A stretch of 64,000 bases of DNA from Micromonospora sp. NBC_00421 (GTDB lineage Bacteria > Actinomycetota > Actinomycetes > Mycobacteriales > Micromonosporaceae): the NCBI RefSeq assembly GCF_036017915.1, contig NZ_CP107929.1, positions 4,034,001 through 4,098,000 on the forward strand. The letters are read 5' to 3'. The notes under the pieces were generated by a model. That model did not search any database. It saw nothing but the letters and a program-made list of their open reading frames with translations, and was not told where the DNA came from. How positions within the stretch are numbered: the stretch's first letter is position 1; every line of letters begins with the position of its first letter. This document shows, in pieces, positions 1-7,627 of this stretch. The position numbers were made by a program, and so were the translations under genes.

Positions 1-9
1 TCGAACGTT

Positions 10-276
10 CCTGGTTGTAGTGGCCTCGAACGCGACGGATACCACTACAACCAGGTCAACACCGTTGCGTTAGGTGGAACGGCTGTTCGTCAACCAGCGC
101 TGCCTCGCCGATCATGGAGTTGTGGTGGGTAACAGAACGCCCGCAAAGCCCCCAAAGTCGGCACCACCACTCCATGATCGCCAAGCGGGCCGCCCACCCC
201 GCTCCCCGATCGGGCACTTCCTGTCCCGGGTTTACCAGCCGCCCACGGCGTTGACGCAACGGTGTTGACAACCAGG
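10..276. repeat. Nested palindromic non-coding element
   Basis: Three sets of inverted repeats are nested or abutting here. A perfect 14-bp pair (CCTGGTTGTAGTGG at 10-23 and its complement at 42-55) forms a hairpin with an 18-nt loop. A perfect 16-bp pair (GTCAACACCGTTGCGT at 55-70 and its complement at 254-269) brackets about 180 bp. Inside that, an 11-bp perfect pair (CGATCATGGAG at 109-119, complement at 170-180) continues into a near-complementary GTGGTGG tract. No reading frame with actinobacterial codon bias runs through it. The structure resembles a MITE or REP-type dispersed element, but whether it is repeated elsewhere in the genome cannot be seen from one copy. Confidence 0.6.
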
Positions 277-345
277 ATCGAGCACAATCTTGCGGGTGCC
301 ACCCGATCCGGAGCGGATGAGATCGGACGACGACCGCGGAGAGCC

Positions 346-408
346 GGACAGGGGGGACAAAGGGGACAGAGGGACAGAGGGACAGGGGGACAGAGGGACA
401 GGGGGAAC
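346..408. repeat. G-rich GGGACAGA-type tandem repeat
   Basis: Purine-rich simple repeat made of imperfect units of the form GGGACAGA or GGGGACA on the plus strand. It lies in the same gene-free stretch as the palindromic element. No coding signal is seen. Confidence 0.65.
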
Positions 409-499
409 CAGCGGAAACCGCAGCATGAGCCGGTGGGGCCGGTCCCTTCACTCCCGTTACCCGGCTTGTTCCTCCTGTTGCCCGGCCTATTACTCCCGT

Positions 500-577
500 T
501 GCCCAGCCTCCGCCCCTGCTGCTCCACCCAGCCAGGCACGTTGCCCAGCCCCGCCCCCGCTGCTCCACCGAGCCAGG
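500..577. repeat. Direct repeat of about 36 nt, two copies
   Basis: Two imperfect copies (about 500-535 and 542-577) share TGCCCAGCC, then GCTGCTCCACC and AGCCAGG. Shorter GTTGCCC-type units precede them from about 455. The stretch from 578 to 665 is GC-rich with short GGGCGGAATC/GGAATCAGGCAGGG-like repeats and no gene. Together with the two upstream entries this accounts for the 665-bp gene-free left end. Confidence 0.55.
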
Positions 578-665
578 AGTGAAGGGCCAGGCAACAGGGG
601 CGAGGAGCCGGGCGGAATCGGCGGGCCAAGCGGAATCAGGCAGGGTCAGCGGGATCAGGCAGGGA

Positions 666-1379
666 TCAGGTGGTGCCCAGGGCGTGGGCGTGTGCCACCA
701 GGGCGGCGTTGTCGGGGGCCGGTGCACCGTCCGGGAGGTGGAGGGTGTCCTCCAGGCCGATCCGGGTGTCCAGACCCCGGCGTACCGCGTCGAGGAGCAC
801 CGGCCAGGTGGCGGGTCCTTCGCCGTGCAGCAGCACCGGAGGACCGCCGGGGGCGAGAGCGGCGAGGGTGGCGAGCATGTCGGCGGCGTCGGCCAGCGCC
901 TGGTCCGGATCGTCGGCCAGGCACTCGACCAGGAGCCGACCGGCCGGCACCCGCCAGCGTCGCCAGGCCCGGACCGCGTCCACCGTCCAGAGGCCGGCCT
1001 CGACCAGCACGCCGCGCTCGTGCAGGGCCGCCGCGACCGCCTCGGCACCGTCCTCGTGCGCGTTGACCGAGGCGAAGTCGGGCAGCACCGACCAGGCGCG
1101 TACGGCGGCGACCCGGGCGGTCGGGTCGGGCGCGATCCACGCCCCGGTGCTCACCCCCACCGGCAGGCCGGGCCGGGCGGCGCGGATGGCGGTCACCGCG
1201 TCGGCGATCACCAGCGGCGACAGCGACTCGACCCCCTCGGCGTCCCGGGGGTGTACGTGCACCGCCGCCACCCCCAGCGCCGCACAGCGGACCGCGTCGG
1301 CGGCCAGCTCGGCGGCGGTCAACGGCACGGCGGGGTGCTCGGCACGCGAACGGGTGCCGTTGAGGGACGCCTTCCACAC
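666..1379 (-). CDS. BKACE family protein (3-keto-5-aminohexanoate cleavage enzyme type, DUF849)
   Basis: This 237-residue protein belongs to the BKACE family, zinc enzymes that condense a beta-keto acid with acetyl-CoA and cleave it. The AVHVHPRD segment near residue 40 supplies the two zinc-binding histidines of the family, and the GVSTGAW and GLEDTLH segments match family positions. It is shorter than most members (about 270-300 residues), mainly at the N-terminus. The GTG start lies 6 bp after the recX stop, so it is probably the last gene of the recA-recX transcript. The substrate cannot be inferred. It has no obvious functional link to recombination and may simply ride on that transcript. 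Confidence 0.82.
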   Translation of the reverse strand: MWKASLNGTRSRAEHPAVPLTAAELAADAVRCAALGVAAVHVHPRDAEGVESLSPLVIADAVTAIRAARPGLPVGVSTGAWIAPDPTARVAAVRAWSVLPDFASVNAHEDGAEAVAAALHERGVLVEAGLWTVDAVRAWRRWRVPAGRLLVECLADDPDQALADAADMLATLAALAPGGPPVLLHGEGPATWPVLLDAVRRGLDTRIGLEDTLHLPDGAPAPDNAALVAHAHALGTT

Positions 1380-1385
1380 GCCCGG

Positions 1386-2120
1386 TCAGCCCCGCTCGCC
1401 CTCGGCCTCGGCCAGCGCGTCGGCGTCGATCTGCTCGGCGAACTCGGCGGCCTCGGCGCTCTGGGCGGCCAGCGCGTCCTTCACCGCCCGGATCGCCACC
1501 CCGGGTGGGTAGCCCTTGCGGGCGAGCATGCCGACCAGCCGCCGGAACACCGCGTCGGGTTCGCCCCGGGCGGTCCGTAGTTTCCGGTCGACCAGGGCAC
1601 GGGCGGTGGCCGCCTCGGTCTCCTCGTCCAACTCGCCGAGGGCCTCGCTTGCCACTTCGCCGTCCACACCACGCTGACGCAGCTCGTTGGCGAGCGCCCG
1701 GCGGGCCAGACCGCGACCGTTGTGCCGGCTGGAGACCCAGGCGCGGGCGAAGGCGGCGTCGTCGATGATGCCGACCTCGTCGTAGCGGTCGAGCACCTGA
1801 GCGGACACCTCGTCGGAGATGCCCTTCTTGGCCAACGCCCCGGCCAGCTCGGCCCGGGTACGCGGACGCACCGCGAGCTGCCGCAGGCAGATCTCCCGGG
1901 CCAGCTCGCCCTCGTCGCGGGGCGTCGACTCGACCGGGGTCGACTCGGCCCCGTCGGGCCGCCCCCGGCGACCCCGCCGGGAGCTGGTGCCTTCGGCCCA
2001 GGGCGGGCCGTCGGCGGTGCCGGCCGGGTCGTGGGCATCGGCCCGGGATGAGTGGTCGGTACCCGCGCGGGGAGGGGCGGCATCCCAGCCCCGCCCCGTG
2101 CGGGCGCGTCGTCCTGCCAT
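1386..2120 (-). CDS. recX: Regulatory protein RecX
   Basis: RecX binds RecA filaments and limits recombinase and coprotease activity. The 244-residue product has a low-complexity charged N-terminal tail of about 75 residues and then three-helix RecX repeats, recognisable from RPRTRAELAGALAKKG, DDAAFARAWVSSR and LVGMLARKGYPPG. The ATG start sits 15 bp downstream of the recA stop on the same strand, the usual recA-recX arrangement, so it should be co-transcribed with recA during DNA damage. The family core is about 150-170 residues and the extra length is the tail. Confidence 0.93.
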   Translation of the reverse strand: MAGRRARTGRGWDAAPPRAGTDHSSRADAHDPAGTADGPPWAEGTSSRRGRRGRPDGAESTPVESTPRDEGELAREICLRQLAVRPRTRAELAGALAKKGISDEVSAQVLDRYDEVGIIDDAAFARAWVSSRHNGRGLARRALANELRQRGVDGEVASEALGELDEETEAATARALVDRKLRTARGEPDAVFRRLVGMLARKGYPPGVAIRAVKDALAAQSAEAAEFAEQIDADALAEAEGERG

Positions 2121-2134
2121 CCGACCGCTACCGG

Positions 2135-4273
2135 TCAGAAGTCGACAGGCGGCAGCTCGGGGCCACCGGCGGCATCACTCGCGCCGACCCCGACGCCGAG
2201 CTTCTCCAGGATCTTCTTCTCGATCTCGGCGGCCACGTCCGGGTTCTCCTTGAGGAACTCCCGGGCCTTCTCCTTGCCCTGGCCGAGCTGGTCACCGTCG
2301 TAGGTGTACCAGGCACCGGACTTGCGGATGATCGCCTGCTCCACGCCGACGTCGATCAGCGAGCCCTCGCGGGAGATGCCCTTGCCGTACATGATGTCGA
2401 ACTCGGCCTGCTTGAACGGCGCGGCGACCTTGTTCTTGACGACCTTGACCCGGGTGCGGTTACCGACCACGTCGGTGCCGTCCTTGAGGCTCTCGATGCG
2501 GCGCACGTCGAGCCGGACCGAGGCGTAGAACTTCAGCGCCCGACCACCGGTGGTCGTCTCGGGGCTGTTGTGCACCATGACCCCGTCGACGAAGTAGTTG
2601 TGGTTGCCCTCGACCTCGATGTCGAACCGGTTCATCGAGCGGGTCCGAGGCTTGACGTGCACGTCGATGATCCGCGCCGGCACCGGGGTGAGCTCCACTG
2701 AGGCGAACTGCGGCTCGACCGCGCACTGCCCCCGGAACCGCGGCAGCAGCTTCGACTCCATCGCCGCCGGCACGTACGGCGCAACCAACTCCTGGAACCG
2801 GGCGGACGACGCCGTGGTGAAGATGATCGACGCGGTCCCCCGGGCACCCCGGGCAACCAGCTTCACCTCCATGCCGTACGCGTCGCGCAGGTGCTCGACC
2901 AGCCGATCACGGCTGCCCTCCGCCATCGCCTCCACGCAGATCTCGATCCGCCCGGAGCCACCGGCGGTACGCTCCTGCACACCCTTGGAGCGGACGGTGA
3001 AGCACCCGTCGTCCATGTACCACACCGCGAGGGCCAGCGGGGTCAGGGCCTTGAGGTAGTCCCAGCTGAGGTGCTTCCTGCCGTCGCCCAGGTAGACCGC
3101 GCGACGCAGCTCGTCCAACTCGGGCAGCGGCGTGAAGTCGACGAACGCAGCGCCACGATCATCGGTGCGGCGGGAGTGGGTGATGTTGCCGAGCAGGGAC
3201 GCCTTCCAGTCGAGATAGTCGACCTGCGCCGCGCCGTGCCCGAGGCGGAACCGGACACCAGAGCGGTCTGCCCGGTTGGGCGAGAGGGCACCGTCACCCA
3301 TCAGGGAACCGAGCACGACCTGCCACTGCTGCTCACTCAGCCGCCGCGGCTCAGCCAGCATGACCCGGTCACCGGCGATCAACTCGCCAGCCTCCCGCCA
3401 ACCGCCGGGCGTACGAATCATGTGATTGGCGGTGGCGGCGAACTGTGCGCGGCCATTGCCGCCCGACTTCGCCACGGTGAACTGGAGGAACTGCTCGGCA
3501 GGGCCGTTGTTGAACCAGTTGGTGATCCGCTTCGGCTCCACCCGGTCGGTTTCCGGGTTGTAGGAGAGAACCTCGACGTCCATCCGCTGATTGACGATCT
3601 TGCCGATCTTCTCCTGGGTGCCGTCGGCCAGGGTCACCCTGGTCGAGTACGACATACATCCGAACATGACGCCGATCTTCTCGCGGAGCTGGTTGATGAA
3701 GATCGCCGTGGTGCCGGTGTTGTTGAGCACGCCGGTGATCTTCCGCAGCGCCTGGCTCATCAGCCGGGCCTGGAGACCGACGTGGCTGTCGCCCATCTCG
3801 CCCTCGATCTCGGCGCGCGGCACCAGGGCCGCCACCGAGTCGATCACGATGATGTCGATCGCGCCGGAGCGGACCAGCATGTCGACGATCTCCAGCGCCT
3901 GCTCACCGGTGTCCGGCTGGGAGACCAGCAGGGCGTCGGTGTCGACGCCGAGCGCCTTCGCGTAGTCGGGGTCGAGCGCGTGCTCGGCGTCGACGAAGGC
4001 GGCGATGCCGCCGGCCCGCTGGGCGTTGGCCACCGCGTGCAGGGCGACCGTGGTCTTACCGCTGGACTCGGGGCCGTAGATCTCGACGACCCGGCCCCGG
4101 GGCAGGCCACCCACCCCGAGCGCCACGTCGAGCGCGATGGAGCCGGTCGTGATCACCGACGTCTGGACGACCGGGCGCTCGCCCAGCCGCATCACCGACC
4201 CCTTGCCGAACTGCTTGTCGATCTGAGCGAGAGCAAGGTCGAGTGCCTTCTCCCGGTCGGGCCCTGCGGCCAT
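2135..4273 (-). CDS. recA: Recombinase RecA precursor with an in-frame intein
   Basis: RecA polymerises on single-stranded DNA, catalyses strand exchange and triggers LexA self-cleavage. The precursor has 712 residues: extein 1-205, intein 206-569, extein 570-712, giving a 348-residue mature RecA. Walker A is GPESSGKTT (67-75), and [10 protein letters not shown] (141-150) is the Walker B region. The extein joins as VMFG followed by SPETTTGG, the normal RecA sequence. The ATG at 4273 is chosen because AGGAG lies 8 nt upstream and homologues begin just before [10 protein letters not shown]. An upstream in-frame GTG at 4321 could add 16 residues if the damage promoter gives a leaderless message. 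DUF3046 lies upstream and recX downstream. Confidence 0.97.
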   Translation of the reverse strand: MAAGPDREKALDLALAQIDKQFGKGSVMRLGERPVVQTSVITTGSIALDVALGVGGLPRGRVVEIYGPESSGKTTVALHAVANAQRAGGIAAFVDAEHALDPDYAKALGVDTDALLVSQPDTGEQALEIVDMLVRSGAIDIIVIDSVAALVPRAEIEGEMGDSHVGLQARLMSQALRKITGVLNNTGTTAIFINQLREKIGVMFGCMSYSTRVTLADGTQEKIGKIVNQRMDVEVLSYNPETDRVEPKRITNWFNNGPAEQFLQFTVAKSGGNGRAQFAATANHMIRTPGGWREAGELIAGDRVMLAEPRRLSEQQWQVVLGSLMGDGALSPNRADRSGVRFRLGHGAAQVDYLDWKASLLGNITHSRRTDDRGAAFVDFTPLPELDELRRAVYLGDGRKHLSWDYLKALTPLALAVWYMDDGCFTVRSKGVQERTAGGSGRIEICVEAMAEGSRDRLVEHLRDAYGMEVKLVARGARGTASIIFTTASSARFQELVAPYVPAAMESKLLPRFRGQCAVEPQFASVELTPVPARIIDVHVKPRTRSMNRFDIEVEGNHNYFVDGVMVHNSPETTTGGRALKFYASVRLDVRRIESLKDGTDVVGNRTRVKVVKNKVAAPFKQAEFDIMYGKGISREGSLIDVGVEQAIIRKSGAWYTYDGDQLGQGKEKAREFLKENPDVAAEIEKKILEKLGVGVGASDAAGGPELPPVDF
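2567..3658 (-). mobile_element. RecA intein with LAGLIDADG homing endonuclease
   Basis: The 364-residue insert begins with Cys1 (C206 of the precursor) and ends in His-Asn (VMVHN), followed by Ser+1 of the C-extein. All splicing blocks are visible: block [14 protein letters not shown], block B with T76-x-x-H79 (TANH), block [16 protein letters not shown] and block G. A dodecapeptide endonuclease is intact, with [10 protein letters not shown] (D122) and [10 protein letters not shown] (D216/D217) keeping both acidic metal ligands. Insertion after MFG205 matches, as I recall, the Mycobacterium leprae RecA insertion site and not the M. tuberculosis site further downstream. No frameshift is present, so both splicing and homing appear functional. 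Confidence 0.95.
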
Positions 4274-4327
4274 GTTTGCCACTCCTGCCTTCGCCGGCGT
4301 CTTTCCTGAGCTTCGCGTCACGCGGAC

Positions 4328-4352
4328 ACGCTAGGCGCTGGGTCCGACAGAA
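4328..4352 (-). promoter_or_regulatory. RecA-NDp (PafBC-type) promoter of recA
   Basis: On the minus strand CTGTCGGAC is followed by an 8-nt spacer and the -10 hexamer TAGCGT (4333-4328). The spacing matches the actinobacterial RecA-NDp motif (TTGTCRGTG-N8-TAnnnT), which is activated by PafBC independently of LexA. Six of nine upstream positions match. The predicted start of transcription falls at or next to a GTG at 4321 that is in frame with recA. Confidence 0.7.
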
Positions 4353-4405
4353 AACCAGCCGACGGGCCGTGAGCTGTGGACGAGCACCCCGCTGTGGACA
4401 ATAGC

Positions 4406-4419
4406 CGAACAGGTGTACG
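4406..4419. promoter_or_regulatory. LexA SOS box upstream of recA
   Basis: CGAACAGGTGTACG matches the actinobacterial SOS box CGAAC-N4-GTTCG with one mismatch (GTACG). It lies about 55 bp upstream of the RecA-NDp elements and about 135 bp upstream of the recA ATG. Mycobacterial recA carries an almost identical box. It implies LexA repression in addition to the PafBC-type promoter. Confidence 0.8.
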
Positions 4420-4457
4420 AGTCGGCAAGCGACACGCGGAAGTGCCGGAACGGCAGC

Positions 4458-4658
4458 TCAACGTAGCCGGGCGGGCACCCGGTCGGGGTACGCGGCGACC
4501 ACCGCCCGCCACACGACGTGGGTCTGCTCACCGGCGGCGAGCGCCTGCGTGATGGTCCGCCCGTCGAGTTGGGAGAGCACCTGGTCGCTGGCGATGCTGG
4601 CCGCGTAGCCCGGCCCGAACGCCTCGTCCAGCCGGGTCCAGAAGTCGGTCAGCCGCAC
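4458..4658 (-). CDS. DUF3046 domain protein
   Basis: A 66-residue protein of the actinobacterial DUF3046 family, whose gene commonly lies just before recA; its function is unknown. The N-terminal MRLTDFWTRLDEAFG and the ALAAGEQTHVVWRAV segment are family hallmarks. The GTG start is supported by GAGGAGGAG 7 nt upstream, placed in the 3' end of the MFS gene, whose stop is only 4 bp away, so translation may be coupled to that gene. It ends about 40 bp before the SOS box, so recA has its own promoter but may also receive read-through. Confidence 0.9.
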   Translation of the reverse strand: MRLTDFWTRLDEAFGPGYAASIASDQVLSQLDGRTITQALAAGEQTHVVWRAVVAAYPDRVPARLR

Positions 4659-4662
4659 GTGA

Positions 4663-5988
4663 TCACTCCTCCTCGTCGGGTGCCGTCGGCGGCACCCGAC
4701 GCAACGCTAGCGCCACCAGCGGCACCGCCGCGATCGCCGCCAGCAGGGTGAGCGTCGGATAGCCCGCCACCCGCATGACGAACCCGCTGGCCGCCGCAGC
4801 GCCCGCCCCGGCCAGCCCCATCGTCAGGTCGGACAGCCCCTGCACGCTGGGGCGTACCCCGGCCGGCACCGCCTCGGACAGCAACGTCGAGCCGGCCACC
4901 ATGGTCGCCGACCAGCCCAGCCCGAGCAGGGCCAGGCCGACCGAGAGGCGCGGCGTGTGGTGCCCGGCGGTGCCGGCCACCGCGCAGGCGGCCAGCAACA
5001 TGCCGACCCCACCGAGGATCACCGCGCGTCGGCCCAGCCGGTCGGTGAGCCAGCCCACCACCGGGGAGAACGCGTACATGCCGGCGATGTGCAGGCTCAG
5101 CACGATGCCGACGACCCGCAGCACGTCCGCGTCGGAGTGCGACTCGCCGAGGCGCACCGGGGTCATCGCCATCACCGCGACCATCACCAGGTGGCCGACC
5201 GCGACGGCGGCGATGCCCAGCCGGGCGGCCGGTCGCCCACGGACCACCCGCCAGGCCGCCCGCATGCCGACCCGCCGCGCGCCCGGCGCGGTGTCCGTCA
5301 CCGGCGACGCGGCGGTCCCGGCCACCGGCGGTGTCCCGGCGTCGGCCGCCGCGAGCCGCCGCGCGGTGAGCAGCGGATCCGGCCGCAACAGCAGCAGCAG
5401 TACGACCGCAGCCAGGCCGAACGCGACGGCGCTGAACGCGAACGGGCCGGACAGCGACGGCAGGCCCCAGCCCCGGGTGACCCCGTCGGCGAGCGCGGCG
5501 AAGTTGGGTGCCGCCACCGAGCCGATGGTGGTGGCCCAGACGACCAGGGAGAGTTGCCGGCCCCGGCGGGCCGGCTCGGCGAGGTCCACCGCCGTGTAGC
5601 GGGCCTGGAGGTTGGCCGCCGTGCCGCCGCCGAACAGCAGCATCCCCAGGAAGAGCAGCGGCACCCCACCGGTGACCGTGGCGAGCACCACCAGCAGTGC
5701 CCCGACTGCCCCGACCAGGTACGCCACCACCAGCCCCGGGCGACGCCCGTGCCCGTTCATGATCCGGGTGACCGGTACGGCGAGCAGCGCCGCGCCGACC
5801 ACCCCGCAACTCTGCGCCAGCCCGGCCACGGCGGTGCCGGCGACCCGGGCCGCCAGCAGCGCCCCGACCGAGATCCCGATGGCCACCCCGACCCCACCGA
5901 TGATCTGCGTGACGAAGAGCAGGCGCAGCGTGCGCCGCTGGATCGGGGCGACGTCGGGCCGGGTGGGCGCGCGCAGGTCGGCGGTCAT
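4663..5988 (-). CDS. MFS transporter
   Basis: A 441-residue major facilitator with about twelve membrane segments. A motif-A-like loop RIMNGHGRRPG lies between helices 2 and 3, and a second copy, GWLTDRLGRR, lies at the equivalent place in the C-terminal half. This supports a drug or metabolite exporter fold, probably proton-driven; the substrate is unknown. The ATG at 5988 is preferred over an in-frame ATG nine codons upstream because AGGAG precedes it by 7 nt. The preceding gene, udgX, ends 141 bp away. The DUF3046 gene follows after 4 bp. Confidence 0.88.
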   Translation of the reverse strand: MTADLRAPTRPDVAPIQRRTLRLLFVTQIIGGVGVAIGISVGALLAARVAGTAVAGLAQSCGVVGAALLAVPVTRIMNGHGRRPGLVVAYLVGAVGALLVVLATVTGGVPLLFLGMLLFGGGTAANLQARYTAVDLAEPARRGRQLSLVVWATTIGSVAAPNFAALADGVTRGWGLPSLSGPFAFSAVAFGLAAVVLLLLLRPDPLLTARRLAAADAGTPPVAGTAASPVTDTAPGARRVGMRAAWRVVRGRPAARLGIAAVAVGHLVMVAVMAMTPVRLGESHSDADVLRVVGIVLSLHIAGMYAFSPVVGWLTDRLGRRAVILGGVGMLLAACAVAGTAGHHTPRLSVGLALLGLGWSATMVAGSTLLSEAVPAGVRPSVQGLSDLTMGLAGAGAAAASGFVMRVAGYPTLTLLAAIAAVPLVALALRRVPPTAPDEEE

Positions 5989-6129
5989 CACACGCTCCTG
6001 GTTCGGGGGGCCCATCGTCGCGCAGCCGGCCGCCCGCCCGCACCGGGGTTACCGGTCGGCGCGCGGCGGGGTGTGGTCGGGAACGCCCCGTCCCGTTCCC
6101 CGTGCCGCCGTGCCGGGACCCGCACCCGG

Positions 6130-6819
6130 TCAGCCGGCCAGGGCGCGGGCGGCCACCATGAGGTCGTCGACCAACCCCCGGTAGGCGACATCCTGGTTGT
6201 CGGCGCGCAGCACCGCCGACGGGTGGATGGTGGCCAGCACCCGGGCGTCGACCGTGCCGACGCGGTCCTCCGGGACCCGGGTGAAGTCGTCCGGGTGTTC
6301 GGCGGCGGCCGGCCAGGGCAGCAGCGCGCCGCGTTGCCGGGTGACCCGGAACGCCGGGCCGAGCAGGGCCTTCGCCGCCGTCGCGCCGAGCACCACCACC
6401 AGTTCGGGGCGGAGCCGGGCGAACTCGGCGACCAGCCACGGCCGGCAGGCGACGACGTGCACCCGGTCCGGGGTCTGGTGGATGCGCCGCCGGCCGCGCA
6501 GCTCGTGTCGGAAGTGCTTCACCGCGTTGGTGATGTAGAGGTGGGCCGGGTCGAGGCCGGCGTCGTCGACCGCCCGGCGCAGCAGTCGCCCGGCGGGGCC
6601 GACGAAGGGCAGCCCGTGCTGGTCCTCCAGGTCGCCGGGCTGCTCGCCGACGAAGACCACCCGGGCGCTCTCGTCGCCCCGGCCGAAGACGGTCTGGGTG
6701 GCGTCCCGGTGCAGCTCACAGCCCCGGCAGCCAGCGGCGGCGGTACGCAGTTCGGCAAGTGTGCCGGCCTGCGGCGGGATGAACTGCTGGGCACCGGGTG
6801 GGTCGGTCTGCTCGGCCAT
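6130..6819 (-). CDS. udgX: Uracil-DNA glycosylase of the UdgX type
   Basis: This 229-residue protein belongs to the UdgX branch of the family 4-like uracil-DNA glycosylases. UdgX excises uracil and becomes covalently attached to the resulting site through a histidine. The motif GEQPGDLED (58-66) and the UdgX-specific loop RRRIH, with the reactive histidine as H114, are present, as are TIHPSAVLR near the C-terminus and cysteines C31, C34 and C125 for the iron-sulfur centre. A -10 TAGAAC followed by 7 nt and the ATG suggests a leaderless message. The gene lies near recA, MFS and DUF3046 on the same strand but has its own promoter. Confidence 0.9.
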   Translation of the reverse strand: MAEQTDPPGAQQFIPPQAGTLAELRTAAAGCRGCELHRDATQTVFGRGDESARVVFVGEQPGDLEDQHGLPFVGPAGRLLRRAVDDAGLDPAHLYITNAVKHFRHELRGRRRIHQTPDRVHVVACRPWLVAEFARLRPELVVVLGATAAKALLGPAFRVTRQRGALLPWPAAAEHPDDFTRVPEDRVGTVDARVLATIHPSAVLRADNQDVAYRGLVDDLMVAARALAG

Positions 6820-6903
6820 GGCGACTGTTCTACCCGGTCTGGCGGGACGTCCACGAGGGACCCTCCGGGCTTCCCGGCCGCAACCCGTCAGCCAGGGATT
6901 CCC

Positions 6904-7107
6904 CTATGCTTCCTCGTCGCTTTCGAGCAGGTGCGGACGTTTCTCGGCGATCCACGCCTCCACGTCGGACTTCAACCAGACGTTGCCCATCTTGAGGGTG
7001 GCAGTCGGGGCGGGGAAGTCTCGCCGGTTGATCAAAATGTACGCGCGCTGTCGGGAGATACCCAGACGCTCCTGGATCTCCGCTGCCCCCATCAACGCCA
7101 GTCCCAC
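6904..7107 (-). CDS. Small helix-turn-helix DNA-binding protein (excisionase/AlpA-like)
   Basis: A 67-residue protein with a MerR/excisionase-type winged helix: LMGAAEIQERLGISRQRAY is the helix-turn-helix, and GNVWLKSDVEAWI is the usual wing and C-terminal helix. Such proteins bind one DNA target and act as small regulators or, in mobile elements, as excisionases. The GTG at 7107 is chosen because TAGCGT lies exactly 7 nt upstream, the leaderless pattern seen elsewhere in this window. An in-frame ATG at 7092 is the alternative. It is divergent from the three small genes beginning at 7225, with a perfect palindrome in between, so it may regulate them. No integrase is nearby. Confidence 0.75.
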   Translation of the reverse strand: MGLALMGAAEIQERLGISRQRAYILINRRDFPAPTATLKMGNVWLKSDVEAWIAEKRPHLLESDEEA

Positions 7108-7188
7108 GGAACAAACGCTACGGGCAGAGATAGCGCACGCTTCCAGTAGCTTACACAGGCTACCTAACACGCTCCCTTGATGTACCGT

Positions 7189-7201
7189 TTACGTCACGTA
7201 A
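7189..7201. promoter_or_regulatory. Perfect 13-bp palindrome, possible operator
   Basis: TTACGTCACGTAA (6-bp arms around one C) lies in the divergent region between the small HTH gene and the small-ORF operon, 23 bp before the first ATG (7225). The surrounding AT content is higher than in most of the window. It is a plausible binding site for the HTH protein or another regulator, judged by position only. Confidence 0.5.
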
Positions 7202-7224
7202 CCCCGGCGTCAGGAGGAGCACGC

Positions 7225-7428
7225 ATGACTCGTGGGAAGTGGTTTCAGCGGCCTGCTGAACCTGTCGACGTCGTACAGCAGATCAGGCCCCGGCCCGCGA
7301 CCGGGACACCCGGGAAGGACGCTGCCGCCGACGCCCGTCCGGCGGTGCCCCGCCAGCTGACTCCCGAGGTCAGGTGGCGGGCACGGAATGCCCGCAAGCT
7401 CAACCGGGGGTTCTGGCCAGATGTATGA
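7225..7428 (+). CDS. Hypothetical small protein, first gene of a small-ORF cluster
   Basis: A 67-residue basic, Pro/Arg-rich protein (MTRGKWFQRPAEPV...) that I do not recognise. AGGAGGAG 5-12 nt before the ATG is one of the strongest ribosome binding sites in the window and fixes the start. There is no membrane segment, signal peptide or cysteine motif. The C-terminal part (RWRARNARKLNRGFW) is a likely amphipathic basic helix. Its end overlaps the start of the next gene by 8 bp, so the two are probably translationally coupled. Confidence 0.68.
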   Translation: MTRGKWFQRPAEPVDVVQQIRPRPATGTPGKDAAADARPAVPRQLTPEVRWRARNARKLNRGFWPDV

Positions 7429-7627
7429 GCAGCGACCCGCCGAGCCACCGTTCGCGGTGCTGATGGCCGGCTACGTCGTCGACTTCCACCATCGCAACGC
7501 CTGCTCCCGCTGCCAGCCTGACGGCTCCTGTGCCCGCCTGGTCGACGCGGGCGAGACGCTGCGCGTCTGGCGCGAGCGACGCGTGCAGCGAGAGTTGCGC
7601 GCCCGGCGAGACCGGAAGGGCCGATGA
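7421..7627 (+). CDS. Hypothetical small Cys-containing protein, second gene of the cluster
   Basis: A 68-residue protein of unknown function. The centre carries HHRNACSRCQPDGSCARL, in which two His and three Cys could bind a metal or form a thiol site. The C-terminus is a run of alternating Arg and Glu (RVWRERRVQRELRARRDR), likely a charged helix. The ATG at 7421 overlaps the stop region of the preceding gene and its own stop overlaps the ATG of the next gene (ATGA), so all three genes form one transcript. Which partner or nucleic acid it binds cannot be read from the sequence. Confidence 0.66.
   Translation: MYEQRPAEPPFAVLMAGYVVDFHHRNACSRCQPDGSCARLVDAGETLRVWRERRVQRELRARRDRKGR

Noticed and set aside
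346..577. CRISPR-like array
   Set aside because: Repeats are short, imperfect and contiguous, with no regular unique spacers and no cas genes.
4957..7149. A 730-codon plus-strand frame across the MFS and udgX genes
   Set aside because: It spans two well-supported minus-strand genes and their intergenic gap and reads as Arg/Gly/His-rich filler, so it is a shadow of their GC bias.
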